A stretch of DNA of 41,020 bases from an uncultured Prevotella sp. (GCA_944319915.1 CALUEY010000014.1:1-41020); one strand, 5' to 3'. Positions 7,190-15,436 are shown, counted from the first letter of the stretch. Notes: a model not told the origin generated them from the sequence alone. Program-made: numbers and translations.

Positions 7190-7546
7190 TTACTTATTTA
7201 TTTTAATTTTATTGTTCTTCATCTCAGCCTTTGCAATTACTTTTTTGACACTCACAAGATATTTGTTTACGCTTGCAAGCGACACATTGTACACTTTGGC
7301 TATTTCCGCCCTAGTGATACCTCTTTGGACCATACCCCTCCACTCCTTTACCATCTGTTTGGTGATTTTCACCCTTGGCTTACGTGTGGCTTTTAATGCT
7401 GTATCAACTTTAACAGTGTCAACATTAGTGGTCACATCGTATTCCATTGTCACACCTTTCTTTCGGTGTTCCTTGATTTTGTACCAAGCATAACCGAACA
7501 ATACGGCTCCGATGGCTGCGCTTATAAGACTGTTTTTATATTTCAT
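7190..7546 (-). CDS. Membrane-anchored helix-turn-helix protein (118 aa)
   Basis: I place the start at the ATG at 7546 (MKYKNSLISAAIG), because a consensus promoter box at 7565-7572 lies 18 bases upstream; a longer frame from 7606 would begin above that promoter. Residues ~6-24 form one membrane segment (LISAAIGAVLFGYAWYKI) followed by basic residues. The C-terminal half carries a helix-turn-helix of the kind seen in resolvases and homeodomain-like regulators (RGITRAEIAKVYNVSLASVN, ~70-90), flanked by Lys-rich ends. The domain order suggests a DNA-binding domain held at the inner membrane. The gene abuts the DUF3987 gene, so it may recruit element DNA to the membrane or control its own operon; both are inference. 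Confidence 0.65.
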   Translation of the reverse strand: MKYKNSLISAAIGAVLFGYAWYKIKEHRKKGVTMEYDVTTNVDTVKVDTALKATRKPRVKITKQMVKEWRGMVQRGITRAEIAKVYNVSLASVNKYLVSVKKVIAKAEMKNNKIKINK

Positions 7547-7564
7547 ACTTTTCTGTTTTTTCCG

Positions 7565-7596
7565 CAAAAGTATGCTTTCCAACAAATTTACGCAAT
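7565..7596 (-). promoter_or_regulatory. Promoter of the HTH/DUF3987 operon
   Basis: On the minus strand, ATTG (7596-7593), 20 bases, then TACTTTTG (7572-7565), a match to the Bacteroidota pattern TTTG-N20-TAnnTTTG. The leader before the ATG at 7546 would be only about 10 bases. Confidence 0.75.
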
Positions 7597-7718
7597 AAAA
7601 CCTCATAGGGGATTGGCACTGTAATTTTGCAGGTTATGATACAAATACGCTATATACTGGCACAATGCAATGATTTTTACAAATACAGGTAATAGGGGAT
7701 TTTATTATATTCCCTAAA

Positions 7719-7751
7719 ACAAAAAAAGCGATACCCATAAAAGTATCGCTT
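7719..7751 (-). terminator. Terminator of the 347-aa gene
   Basis: AAGCGATAC (7726-7734) and GTATCGCTT (7743-7751) form a perfect 9-bp stem with an eight-base loop. On the minus strand the hairpin is followed by a run of T (7727-7719). It lies 31 bases beyond the stop at 7782. Confidence 0.85.
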
Positions 7752-7781
7752 GAATAAAAAAGTCTTTCGAGAAGCAACAGA

Positions 7782-8825
7782 CTATGCCTTCTCTTCGGTT
7801 TCTTGTGGAGCGTGTTTGTTTATAGCCTCTTTAATCTGTTCTTCAAACCCCTTTGGTAATTTATCTGACGACGCATTGTCGCCGTTTGTTTGTCCTTGGG
7901 TATTCTGTTCTACGGATTCTTTGCTGTTTTTCTTTTTCCTAGACTTTAACTTTTCGGGATGAATGGCGATTTCCTTACCGTCAATGTCTTTTACCTTGAA
8001 AAATTTACAGATGACCGCCTTGTTGAAGTTTGTCATTTCCACTCCCATCGTCTTGAACAAAACATATAATGTTGAATAGTTCGGTGTGTGTGACTTGGCT
8101 ACGTCCAACCATAGGATTTTGCCTTCTGTGACATTTATCGTTGAATCGAATATGGACATGAATGTACTTCGCGTATCCTCATCAGAAGACATCTTACCGT
8201 TTTTAACAACAACATCAAATACGGCTCTAATTTGTTCAGGCGTTAACTTTATCGTAAGCGCTTCCTGCAACGTAAAGTCCTCATTCAATTTTATATGTTT
8301 CTTTTCACAAACTGCATCCGTAATTTTATAAAGACCTTTCATATACTCCCTGTATGCGCTTTTCCGTTTATTTATCACTTCTGGCTTTTGTATTTCACGT
8401 ATAGTGTCCAAGATAGTAAAATTATGCTTTTCCATTTCTTCTTTAACGAAATCATAACCATGGATCCCTTCTCTTGAATATTTACACAAGGCCTGATCCA
8501 ATGCCGCTTCAATGTCTAATCTACTTTTCATTGGACGATCAAATAAGCAGAATGGATAAATGTAAACCCAGCATCGATGTAAAAGACCGACAATATATAT
8601 AAGATCAGATGTATTTGATAATCTTGATAAATACCGCTCGAATGTGGTCAAGTCCGGAAATTTCAGGCTCAAATCAACGATGGCGCACCTTAATGAAAAG
8701 CACAAATCTTCAAGCCTCATAACATATTGCTCTTCTTTTGACTCCTCATTTTGCTTTTTTACTGCATTGTTCAGCTTTTCTAGTTCCGAAGCAAAATCCG
8801 ATTTATTTACTGAAAACTGTTTCAT
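7782..8825 (-). CDS. Hypothetical element protein (347 aa)
   Basis: No family recognised. The protein is mostly polar and helical, with one hydrophobic patch at ~75-95 (SDLIYIVGLLHRCWVYIYPF) that could be a buried helix, and a Lys/Glu/Gln-rich tail (~285-347) that looks disordered. The middle contains LTIKLTPEQIRAVFDVVVKN and LWLDVAKSHTPNY, segments that look like packed helices rather than catalytic motifs. It is a single-gene unit: terminator at 7719-7751 behind it, and the integrase gene with its own terminator at 8908-8942 in front of it. It may be element cargo or a replication or regulation factor; I cannot tell. Confidence 0.6.
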   Translation of the reverse strand: MKQFSVNKSDFASELEKLNNAVKKQNEESKEEQYVMRLEDLCFSLRCAIVDLSLKFPDLTTFERYLSRLSNTSDLIYIVGLLHRCWVYIYPFCLFDRPMKSRLDIEAALDQALCKYSREGIHGYDFVKEEMEKHNFTILDTIREIQKPEVINKRKSAYREYMKGLYKITDAVCEKKHIKLNEDFTLQEALTIKLTPEQIRAVFDVVVKNGKMSSDEDTRSTFMSIFDSTINVTEGKILWLDVAKSHTPNYSTLYVLFKTMGVEMTNFNKAVICKFFKVKDIDGKEIAIHPEKLKSRKKKNSKESVEQNTQGQTNGDNASSDKLPKGFEEQIKEAINKHAPQETEEKA

Positions 8826-8907
8826 CGCATAATAAATTTTTACTCAACCACAAATTTATTCATTATATCTGATAACCAAAATTTTTTCAGATAAAATATT
8901 TATGAAC

Positions 8908-8942
8908 GAAAAATCCCGCCTACCAATAAAGGCAAACGGGAT
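8908..8942 (-). terminator. Terminator of the integrase gene
   Basis: ATCCCG (8913-8918) and CGGGAT (8937-8942) form the outer stem, with CCT/AGG pairing inside. The minus strand continues into five T (8913-8909). It is nine bases beyond the integrase stop. Confidence 0.75.
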
Positions 8943-8950
8943 GTTATTTT

Positions 8951-10219
8951 TTATCCTCTGAACACATATTTTACGACCTTTGCGTTGGCCTTGTTCTCGT
9001 TAACGAAGTCGCGCTCTATGTAAATGTCTGTCACCCTCATCGATTCATCTACGTGGTTGAGGGCTGCATGAACTGTGTACTTATCAATTCCCACTTTGTT
9101 CAAGGCTATTGTCGCCCATGAATGCCGGGCAGCGTAATATTCCAAGTCGTCTATACCGAGTTGTGAGCCGATTTCCTTCAGGCCGTAATTGATTGCCTTG
9201 TTGAATGCCTTGTGGTCTGCGTAGTAATGGTGGAAGTTGAACAATCGTTGGCCGGTCTTGTCCTTGTATTTCTCAAGCAGGGGCAATATCAGCTTGGGGA
9301 CAATTACCTCCATCCTTGCACTGTCCAATCGGCGGTCCTTTGTCTTGGTGCGGTTGTAGATTATCCTGCCGTCTTTAAATTCAGTGGCGTTGTACAGGTC
9401 TACTGAGTTCATGCCCATAAGACAGAAAGACATGATGAAACAATCCTTTGCCAAATCATAACGGCAGGTGCTTTTATAACCTTTCACCTTATTCTTATAT
9501 GGCAACTTCCAAATGGCTTTTATCGTGTTTCTGTTCAATGCCCGTTTCCTTGTAGCTTCTTGTTTAGGAATTTTGAAATTATCAAAGGGTGAACCGGGTA
9601 TCAGGATAAAGCCGCTATCATAATCGTTGTAGGCATTCTGCGCTTCCTTGTATAAATGCCTTATGCTACCGAGATAAAGCGACATCATCCTGTTTGACGG
9701 AATGCGTTTGCCTGTGGTTCTCATCCGTGCTATTCTCTCGTTCCTTCGTTGGTTAAGATAATCGGAATACTTTTTCAGGAATGCATGGTTGATTTCCGAT
9801 ATTGGCAGGTAATCCCTTTGCATGAACGAAACAAGCGAGTTAATCACCGTAGCATAATTCTTGACGCCCTTGATTGCCGTGTTTTCAATCCATTTACGTG
9901 AGAAGGCGATGAAGTCAATATCCTGTTCTTTCCGCTCTTCAAACCTCAACCTCTCGAAAATGTCATCCAACGAGTAACGGTTAAGGTCTATTTGCATGAC
10001 GTTACACTTTTCCTGATAAGCCGCTACAAGTTTCTCAATCTCTTTGTAAACCGCAGTGCCTTTCCTGAAATCACCCGTCTTTGTCAGTTCATCAGGTTTC
10101 ACGAACAGACTTGTAGACAGTCTTTTCACCTTCCTATTTAGCGTAAATCTCAACTTTACATTGTACGTTCCGTCAACTTTCTGCCCATCTTTCTTAATTT
10201 CCGCCTTGATTGTCAGCAT
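8951..10219 (-). CDS. int: Tyrosine recombinase (integrase) of the element
   Basis: About 422 residues from the ATG at 10219 (MLTIKAEIKKDGQ); the frame runs upstream to 10306, but that extension is hydrophobic and unlike the family. The order is an N-terminal arm-type beta region (Bacteroidota integrase style), a SAM-like core-binding domain (~110-240) and the catalytic domain. Catalytic features seen: ARHSWATIAL (the R of the H-x-x-R group), LNHVDESMRVTDIYI with the His and the nucleophile Tyr in TDIYI. The usual first catalytic Arg position reads GMNSVDLYN, with Asn, a replacement I recall as common in Bacteroidota integrases. The gene sits next to the 3' end of a tRNA gene at 10371-10444, the classic arrangement for site-specific integration into a tRNA. 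Confidence 0.9.
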   Translation of the reverse strand: MLTIKAEIKKDGQKVDGTYNVKLRFTLNRKVKRLSTSLFVKPDELTKTGDFRKGTAVYKEIEKLVAAYQEKCNVMQIDLNRYSLDDIFERLRFEERKEQDIDFIAFSRKWIENTAIKGVKNYATVINSLVSFMQRDYLPISEINHAFLKKYSDYLNQRRNERIARMRTTGKRIPSNRMMSLYLGSIRHLYKEAQNAYNDYDSGFILIPGSPFDNFKIPKQEATRKRALNRNTIKAIWKLPYKNKVKGYKSTCRYDLAKDCFIMSFCLMGMNSVDLYNATEFKDGRIIYNRTKTKDRRLDSARMEVIVPKLILPLLEKYKDKTGQRLFNFHHYYADHKAFNKAINYGLKEIGSQLGIDDLEYYAARHSWATIALNKVGIDKYTVHAALNHVDESMRVTDIYIERDFVNENKANAKVVKYVFRG

Positions 10220-10317
10220 TTTACCATTGTTTTTAGAAGTAAACAATAGGTCAACAAACAACACAAATAGCATATAAAACGCTGATATCTTGAGCGGACA
10301 AGACATCTACCGGAACA

Positions 10318-10362
10318 AAAGAAAAAGTGCCAACTACCTGAACTTCAAGTAATTAGCACTTT
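10318..10362 (-). terminator. Terminator just downstream of the CAT tRNA
   Basis: On the minus strand AAAGTGC (10362-10356) through GCACTTT (10330-10324) forms a ~16-bp stem with three G-U wobble pairs, followed by a T-rich run (10326-10318). It begins nine bases after the tRNA 3' end. Because this side of the junction is element DNA, the element appears to bring the tRNA terminator with it. Confidence 0.75.
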
Positions 10363-10370
10363 CCTTTCGG

Positions 10371-10413
10371 TGGGCCATCCAGGGCTTGAACCTGGGACCT
10401 CCAGATTATGAGT
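10371..10413. other. Probable attachment site core (element/chromosome junction)
   Basis: The 3' half of the CAT tRNA, from the anticodon loop to the discriminator base, is the part most likely carried on the element as its attachment core. The tRNA promoter and 5' half lie on the chromosomal side, the terminator and integrase on the element side. The other end of the element, with its second core copy, would lie left of position 1 and is not in the window. Confidence 0.6.
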
Positions 10414-10444
10414 CTGTTGCTCTAACCAACTGAGCTAAAAGCCC
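10371..10444 (-). tRNA. tRNA with CAT anticodon (Met or Ile2), probable hybrid at integration site
   Basis: 74 bases, cloverleaf readable on the minus strand; anticodon CAT at 10410-10408 in the loop CTCATAA; T loop TTCAAGC; CCA not encoded. Pairing is imperfect: acceptor GGGCTTT against ATGGCCC gives a U-U mismatch (6-67) and a U-G pair (5-68), and the anticodon stem has A-G at 27-43. The D and T stems are perfect. All defects pair a 5'-half base with a 3'-half base, as expected if the 3' half came from the integrated element. CAT could mean elongator Met, or Ile if the C is modified to lysidine; I cannot decide. Confidence 0.85.
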
Positions 10445-10474
10445 TTGAATGCAGCTGTTCGCTTTATTCGGGTG

Positions 10475-10506
10475 CAAAGGTACGGCAAAATATCCAAACA
10501 ACCAAA
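10475..10506 (-). promoter_or_regulatory. Promoter of the CAT tRNA
   Basis: Minus strand TTTG (10506-10503), 20 bases, TACCTTTG (10482-10475); exact Bacteroidota consensus. It reads into the tRNA 5' end at 10444 and lies on the chromosomal side of the junction. Confidence 0.85.
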
Positions 10507-10567
10507 TGTTTTTCGCAAAAAGTTATAAAAAACATGGTGAGCATACCCGCATTAACCCATTTTTAGC

Positions 10568-10575
10568 TAACTTTG
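10568..10575 (+). promoter_or_regulatory. -7 box upstream of the P-type ATPase operon
   Basis: TAACTTTG matches TAnnTTTG; no convincing TTTG lies 19-21 bases upstream. It implies a GC-rich leader of ~130 bases before the ATG at 10714. I see no riboswitch that I recognise in that leader. Confidence 0.55.
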
Positions 10576-10713
10576 CCCCCGCTTAGCCATTGGCTTGCTT
10601 GCGGGCTGCCACTGCGCGCCCTGCGCCTCCTGGCGCCGCATCGTGCAGGCACAGCCCCGTGCGCGGTGAAAGTGGCTGGCATTGTTAGTGGGCAATTAAA
10701 TACATATTTATAT

Positions 10714-13323
10714 ATGGAAACAGAAAACATCACAGAAAACGCACGGCGCGGACTGTCGTCGGCACAAGCCGAGGAGAACCGCCGCCTGCACGGTGAGAAC
10801 GTGCTGACGCCACCGAAACGGACACCAATGTGGAAGCTCTACCTTGAGAAATACAACGACCCCATCATCAAGGTGCTGCTCGTGGCGGCCGCAGTGTCGT
10901 TGGTGCTGGCCATCATCGAGAATGAGTTCGTTGAGGTGATAGGCATCTTCCTGGCCATTTTCCTTGCCACTACCATCGGTTTCTACTTCGAGCGCGACGC
11001 CGCAAAGAAGTTCAACGTGCTCACGGCCATCGGCGAGGAGTCGCCCGTAAAGGTGATGCGCGACGGAAAGGTGCAGGAGATAGCCCGCCGCGACGTGGTT
11101 GTGGGCGACGTGGTGCTGCTCGGCGTGGGCGACGAGGTGCCTGCCGACGGAACGCTCTTCGAGGCAACCGACCTGCAGATAGACGAGTCTGCCCTTACGG
11201 GCGAGCCGATAATATCAAAGTACACCGACGTGAGGCAGGACGGTGCGACATATCCGTCGAACCATGCGCTGCGCTCCACTATGGTGATGAACGGCAGCGG
11301 CCGCATGGTGGTGACGGCCGTAGGCGATGCCACGGAGATAGGCAAGGTGGCGCGCAAGTCTACTGAGATGACCGCCGTGAAAACCCCGCTCAACCTCCAG
11401 CTCGACCGCCTGGCCAAGCTCATAAGCAAGGTGGGTACGGCTGTGGCCGTGGCCGCTTTCGTGATATTCCTCGGCCATGACCTGGTGACCAACGACCTCT
11501 GGCATTCTGACAACTACCTGCGCATGGCCGAGGTGGTGCTGCAGTACTTCATGGTGTCTGTTACCTTGATAGTGATGGCGGTGCCTGAGGGCTTGCCCAT
11601 GGCCGTCACCCTGGCCCTTGCCCTCAACATGAGGCGGATGCTGAAGAGCAACAACCTCGTGCGCAAGCTGCACGCCTGTGAGACCATGGGGGCCGTGACC
11701 GTGATATGCACCGACAAGACCGGCACGCTGACGCAGAACAAGATGCAGGTGCAGGAGATGTGGAGCGCTGCCGGGGATGGCGACGGCCTGCTGACCGCCG
11801 CCATAGCAGCCAACTCCACCGCCGAGCTTGACGGCGACAAACCAATAGGCAACCCCACCGAGGGCGCACTGCTGCTCTGGATGCAGCGCGGCGGCCACGA
11901 CTACCGCTCATTGCGCTCGGCCAACAAGGTGGTGTGGCAGTTGCCGTTTTCAACCGAGCGCAAGTACATGGCAACAATAGCCGAGGTGGGCGGCAAGCGT
12001 TACCTCTTCATGAAGGGCGCGCCCGAGATTGTGGCCACTTATTGCGACATTGCCGACGCCGACCGCGCCGCCCTCAAGGAGCGGCTGCTGGGCTACCAGA
12101 ACAAGGCCATGCGCACGCTGGCCTTTGCCTGCAAGGAGGTGGCCGCTGATATGGACAAGGCGGAGCTGTCGCCTGCCGACGCCCACCTCACGCTGCAGGG
12201 CGTGGCTGCCATCAGCGACCCGTTGCGGCCCGAGGTTCCCGATGCAGTGCGCCACTGCCGCAAGGCCGGCATAGACGTGAAGATCGTTACGGGCGACACT
12301 TCGGCCACCGCAATCGAGATAGCACGCCAGATTGGCGCGTGGGATGATGCAACGCCGGCCGAAGCACAGATAACCGGGCCCGACTTCGAGGCACTCTCTG
12401 ATGAAGAGGCTTACAAGCGCGTGGCCAAGCTCCGCGTGATGAGCCGTGCCAGGCCTACCGACAAGCAGCGGCTCGTGAACTTGCTGCAGAAGCGCGGCGA
12501 AGTGGTGGCCGTGACAGGCGACGGCACCAACGACGCGCCTGCCCTCAACCATGCCCACGTGGGCCTGTCGCTCGGCTCGGGTACGAGCGTGGCCAAGAAC
12601 GCCAGCGACATGACCCTCATCGACGACTCCTTCGGCAGCATAGTGCGCGCCGTGGAGTGGGGGCGCTCGCTCTACAAGAACATCCAGCGGTTCATCTTCT
12701 TCCAGCTCGTGGTCAACGTGGCCGCCCTGCTGCTCGTGCTTGGCGGCTCGATATTGGGCGTGCCAACCATCGATGGGGTGGCGTCTACGCCGCTCACCAT
12801 CACGCAGATACTCTGGGTTAATCTCATCATGGACACCTTTGCGGCCATGGCCCTGGCCTCGCTGCCACCGTCGCACGAGGTGATGCGCGAGAAACCGCGC
12901 AGCCAGGCCGACTTCATCATCAGCCGCCAGGTGGGCTGGGCCATCTGTTCGGTGGGCGTGCTGTTCTTCGCCGCCCTTATCGGTATGCTTGTATGGTTCA
13001 AGGCCAACGGCGTGGCCGACGTGAAGCACCTCACCATCTTCTTCACCGTGTTCGTCATGCTGCAGTGGTGGAACTTGTTCAACGCCAAGTCGCTCGGCTC
13101 GCGCCATTCGGCCTTCCACGGCTTCTTTGCCGACAGGGGCCTTATGCTGGTGCTGCTCATCATCCTTGTGGGCCAGTGGGTCATTGTCACGTTTGGTGGC
13201 AAGATGTTCCGCGTGGAGCCGCTTTCGCTCGATACGTGGCTGTGGATAATCGTCTGCACGTCGCCAGTGATGATTGTGGGAGAGGCCCTTAGGGCCGTTT
13301 CCCGGCTTAGGGGAAGGCAATGA
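10714..13323 (+). CDS. Calcium-transporting P-type ATPase (PMCA/SERCA-like)
   Basis: 869 residues from the ATG at 10714 (METENITENARRGLSSAQAE); the frame opens further upstream, but that part is GC-rich noise containing the promoter box. Order: N-terminal cation-ATPase domain with GLSSAQAEENRRLHGEN, paired membrane helices, actuator domain with LTGEP (residues ~161-165, Pro in place of the usual Ser), PEGLP in helix M4, the phosphorylated Asp in CTDKTGTLT (D334), nucleotide-binding domain, TGDGTNDAPA (~601-610), then six C-terminal helices. This is the type II family that exports Ca2+ from the cytoplasm using ATP. It is the first gene of a three-gene operon; its last bases overlap ribF as ATGA. 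Confidence 0.92.
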   Translation: METENITENARRGLSSAQAEENRRLHGENVLTPPKRTPMWKLYLEKYNDPIIKVLLVAAAVSLVLAIIENEFVEVIGIFLAIFLATTIGFYFERDAAKKFNVLTAIGEESPVKVMRDGKVQEIARRDVVVGDVVLLGVGDEVPADGTLFEATDLQIDESALTGEPIISKYTDVRQDGATYPSNHALRSTMVMNGSGRMVVTAVGDATEIGKVARKSTEMTAVKTPLNLQLDRLAKLISKVGTAVAVAAFVIFLGHDLVTNDLWHSDNYLRMAEVVLQYFMVSVTLIVMAVPEGLPMAVTLALALNMRRMLKSNNLVRKLHACETMGAVTVICTDKTGTLTQNKMQVQEMWSAAGDGDGLLTAAIAANSTAELDGDKPIGNPTEGALLLWMQRGGHDYRSLRSANKVVWQLPFSTERKYMATIAEVGGKRYLFMKGAPEIVATYCDIADADRAALKERLLGYQNKAMRTLAFACKEVAADMDKAELSPADAHLTLQGVAAISDPLRPEVPDAVRHCRKAGIDVKIVTGDTSATAIEIARQIGAWDDATPAEAQITGPDFEALSDEEAYKRVAKLRVMSRARPTDKQRLVNLLQKRGEVVAVTGDGTNDAPALNHAHVGLSLGSGTSVAKNASDMTLIDDSFGSIVRAVEWGRSLYKNIQRFIFFQLVVNVAALLLVLGGSILGVPTIDGVASTPLTITQILWVNLIMDTFAAMALASLPPSHEVMREKPRSQADFIISRQVGWAICSVGVLFFAALIGMLVWFKANGVADVKHLTIFFTVFVMLQWWNLFNAKSLGSRHSAFHGFFADRGLMLVLLIILVGQWVIVTFGGKMFRVEPLSLDTWLWIIVCTSPVMIVGEALRAVSRLRGRQ

Positions 13324-14291
13324 GGACGGTAAGGCTCACTTCTGGGGAGGCGGCGGGGCGGCCTTGTGTGGCCACGATAGGCTTCTTCGACGGCGTACAC
13401 CGCGGCCACCGCTATCTCATAAGCCATGTCATCGACACGGCCCGCCGGGAGGGGATGGAGTCGGCTGTGGTGACGTTCGACCGCCATCCGCGGCAGGTGC
13501 TCCACTCCGACTACAGGCCGCAGCTGCTCAGCACCACCGAGGAGAAGCTGGCCCTGCTTGCCCAGACGGGCATCGACAGGTGCGCCATGTTGCCTTTTGA
13601 CGCAGAGATGGCCGCCCTGCCGGCCCGCGACTTCATGCGCGACGTGCTGCTCGGTCGGCTTGGCGTGCGCAGGCTTGTCATTGGTTATGACAACCGTTTT
13701 GGGCATGACCGCACCGAGGGCTTCGACGACTACGTGCGCCATGGCCGCGAACTGGGCATTGCCGTTGAGCAGTGGCAGCCCATGTCGATAGGCGGTGTCA
13801 ACGTAAGCTCGTCGATGGTGCGCTCGCTGCTGCAGGCAGGAGAGGTGGAGATGGCCTCGCGCTGCCTTGGCTATGATTACAGGCTGGGCGGCACCGTGGT
13901 GCATGGACGCCATGTAGGGTCGTCGCTTGGCTTCCCCACGGCCAACGTCCAGCCGGCGGACCCGCTGAAGCTTGTGCCCGCCCGGGGCGTTTATGCCGCA
14001 GAGGTGAGCGTGGAGGGCGAGCCTGATCCTATGCCTGCCATGCTCAACATAGGCAACCGCCCTACGTTCGGCGATGGCTCTTCGACCACCATCGAGGCCC
14101 ATCTGATAGGTTTTGCGGGCGACCTCTACGGGCGTGGCGTGAGCGTGTCTTTTGTGGCCCGCCTGCGCGACGAGCGCAAGTTCCGCACTGCCGCTGAGCT
14201 TGCCTGCCAGTTGCGCCGCGATCTCATGGACGCTGAGCGTGAGATTTCAAAGAAGAACCAACCAAACAAAGATAAACAGCAAAAGCAATGA
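13320..14291 (+). CDS. ribF: Bifunctional riboflavin kinase / FAD synthetase
   Basis: 323 residues. It makes FMN from riboflavin and then FAD. The N-terminal nucleotidyltransferase domain has GFFDGVHRGHRYLI (residues ~20-33, the HxGH ATP site) and VIGYDNRFGHDR. The C-terminal riboflavin kinase domain starts near 185 with GTVVHGRHVGSSLGFPTAN, the flavin/ATP loop, and has NIGNRPTFG. Length is normal for the family, with a short Lys/Gln-rich tail. The start overlaps the ATPase stop (ATGA at 13320-13323), and the stop overlaps the next ATG in the same way, so the three genes are translationally coupled. The partners have no obvious metabolic link to flavins. Confidence 0.95.
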   Translation: MRTVRLTSGEAAGRPCVATIGFFDGVHRGHRYLISHVIDTARREGMESAVVTFDRHPRQVLHSDYRPQLLSTTEEKLALLAQTGIDRCAMLPFDAEMAALPARDFMRDVLLGRLGVRRLVIGYDNRFGHDRTEGFDDYVRHGRELGIAVEQWQPMSIGGVNVSSSMVRSLLQAGEVEMASRCLGYDYRLGGTVVHGRHVGSSLGFPTANVQPADPLKLVPARGVYAAEVSVEGEPDPMPAMLNIGNRPTFGDGSSTTIEAHLIGFAGDLYGRGVSVSFVARLRDERKFRTAAELACQLRRDLMDAEREISKKNQPNKDKQQKQ

Positions 14292-15070
14292 AGAACGCTA
14301 TAATTTACCTGCTGGTGTTTCTCGCCGTGCAGATAGGCATCACTAACGGAGTGTGTTACCTGTGGAAAACCGTTGCCGGCTCGCCCGACATCACCACGAT
14401 GATGCTCGTGGTTTCCATGGCGGCGTCGGCAGTGGTGGCGCTGGCGGTGTTTCTGCTGGCGCGTTGGTGCGTGGTGTCGCGCAGCTATGTGCGCTCTCGC
14501 CCTTGGGGGGCGCTCGTGTGGAGCATGGTGGCCGCCGTTGGCGCCGTGGTGCCGTCGCTCTGGCTGCAGGAGCTGATGCCCGAGCTGCCAAACGTAAGCT
14601 TGAATGAGCTATCGATGATTCTTGGCAACCGCTGGGGCTATTTTGCCGTAGGGTTGCTCGCCCCAGTGGCCGAGGAACTGGTGTTCCGCGGCGCCATCCT
14701 GCGCTCGCTGCTCGGCTGGACGGGCCGCCACTGGCTGGCCATAGCCCTGTCGGCGGTGCTCTTCGCCCTCGTGCATGGCAATCCGGCGCAGATGCCCCAC
14801 GCCCTGCTCGTGGGCTTGTTGCTCGGGTGGATGTACTGGCGCACGGACAGCGTGGTGCCGGGCGTGGCCTTCCACTGGGCCAACAACACGATTGCTTACG
14901 TGGGCTACAATGCCCTGCCCGTACCCGACGCTCCGCTTTCCTCCTATTTCGGCGGCAGCCAGCAGGCGGTGCTCATGGCCGTAGGCTTCTCGCTCTGCAT
15001 CTTCATCCCAGCCCTCATACAGCTCAACCTGCGCCTGCGCAAGGCGCAAGGCCCGGGCTTGCGCAGTTGA
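14288..15070 (+). CDS. CPBP-family intramembrane glutamic protease
   Basis: 260 residues, about seven or eight membrane segments. The CPBP (Abi/Rce1-like) motifs are all present: EELVFRGAILR (~129-139), ALVHGNP (~160) and HWANN (~197). In this family the Glu pair and the two His residues form the active site. Substrates of bacterial members are mostly unknown; some act in bacteriocin self-immunity or prenyl-protein processing. The ATG at 14288 overlaps the ribF stop. The operon ends at the strong hairpin at 15107-15146. Confidence 0.9.
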   Translation: MKNAIIYLLVFLAVQIGITNGVCYLWKTVAGSPDITTMMLVVSMAASAVVALAVFLLARWCVVSRSYVRSRPWGALVWSMVAAVGAVVPSLWLQELMPELPNVSLNELSMILGNRWGYFAVGLLAPVAEELVFRGAILRSLLGWTGRHWLAIALSAVLFALVHGNPAQMPHALLVGLLLGWMYWRTDSVVPGVAFHWANNTIAYVGYNALPVPDAPLSSYFGGSQQAVLMAVGFSLCIFIPALIQLNLRLRKAQGPGLRS

Positions 15071-15106
15071 GTGGCAGTGCTTGCCACGGCGCTAGCCCAA
15101 TGGGCT

Positions 15107-15146
15107 AACGGGCCGCCTCCATGATGTTACGTTGGGGCGGCCCGTT
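15107..15146 (+). terminator. Terminator of the ATPase-ribF-CPBP operon
   Basis: AACGGGCCGCC (15107-15117) and GGCGGCCCGTT (15136-15146) form an 11-bp perfect stem, followed by a T-rich tail (gttttgtgtttgtttt). A smaller dyad TAGCCC-AAT-GGGCTA sits just before it (15093-15107). Confidence 0.85.
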
Positions 15147-15149
15147 GTT

Positions 15150-15430
15150 TTGTGTTTGTTTTGCGGCTATCCAGTATGGCCACTCTTCCATTGAGCCTTT
15201 GGGGAGCGGCTCTGTTTGGGCGCCCTTGCCCCCGGTGGGCATGGATGGCGATGCGGCGGCATGGCTGGCCGGAAGCCCTGGCAATGTGGCGCAGGTGTCA
15301 AGAAAAGCGTCGCCGCCCATGGCTTGCCGCAGTGTTGGCATAGGTACATAAACGGCATTTCGTCGTGATTATTGCGTGGAAATGCGTGACATAAAGTAAT
15401 AATTTATTGTAAAATTGCATTTTGTTGCTT
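15150..15430. other. Intergenic stretch without a supported gene
   Basis: Between the operon terminator and the OmpA promoter. Short frames on both strands have no family resemblance and no start signals. The stretch turns AT-rich near 15360, where the OmpA promoter region begins. Confidence 0.5.
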
Positions 15431-15436
15431 TTTTTG

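Noticed and set aside
9395-9425. Integrase inactivated because the first catalytic Arg is Asn (GMNSVDLYN)
   Set aside because: This substitution occurs in many Bacteroidota integrases as far as I recall, and the other catalytic residues are present, so inactivity cannot be claimed.
10583-10713. Possible riboswitch in the GC-rich leader of the P-type ATPase
   Set aside because: No conserved riboswitch core that I can recognise; a long leader alone is not enough.
11950-14102. Long minus-strand frames opposite the P-type ATPase and ribF
   Set aside because: Both plus-strand genes have full family motifs across the same interval; the minus frames are a by-product of high GC codon bias.
15105-15351. 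Short frames on both strands between the CPBP gene and the OmpA promoter
   Set aside because: They overlap the operon terminator, have no recognisable family and no start signals.
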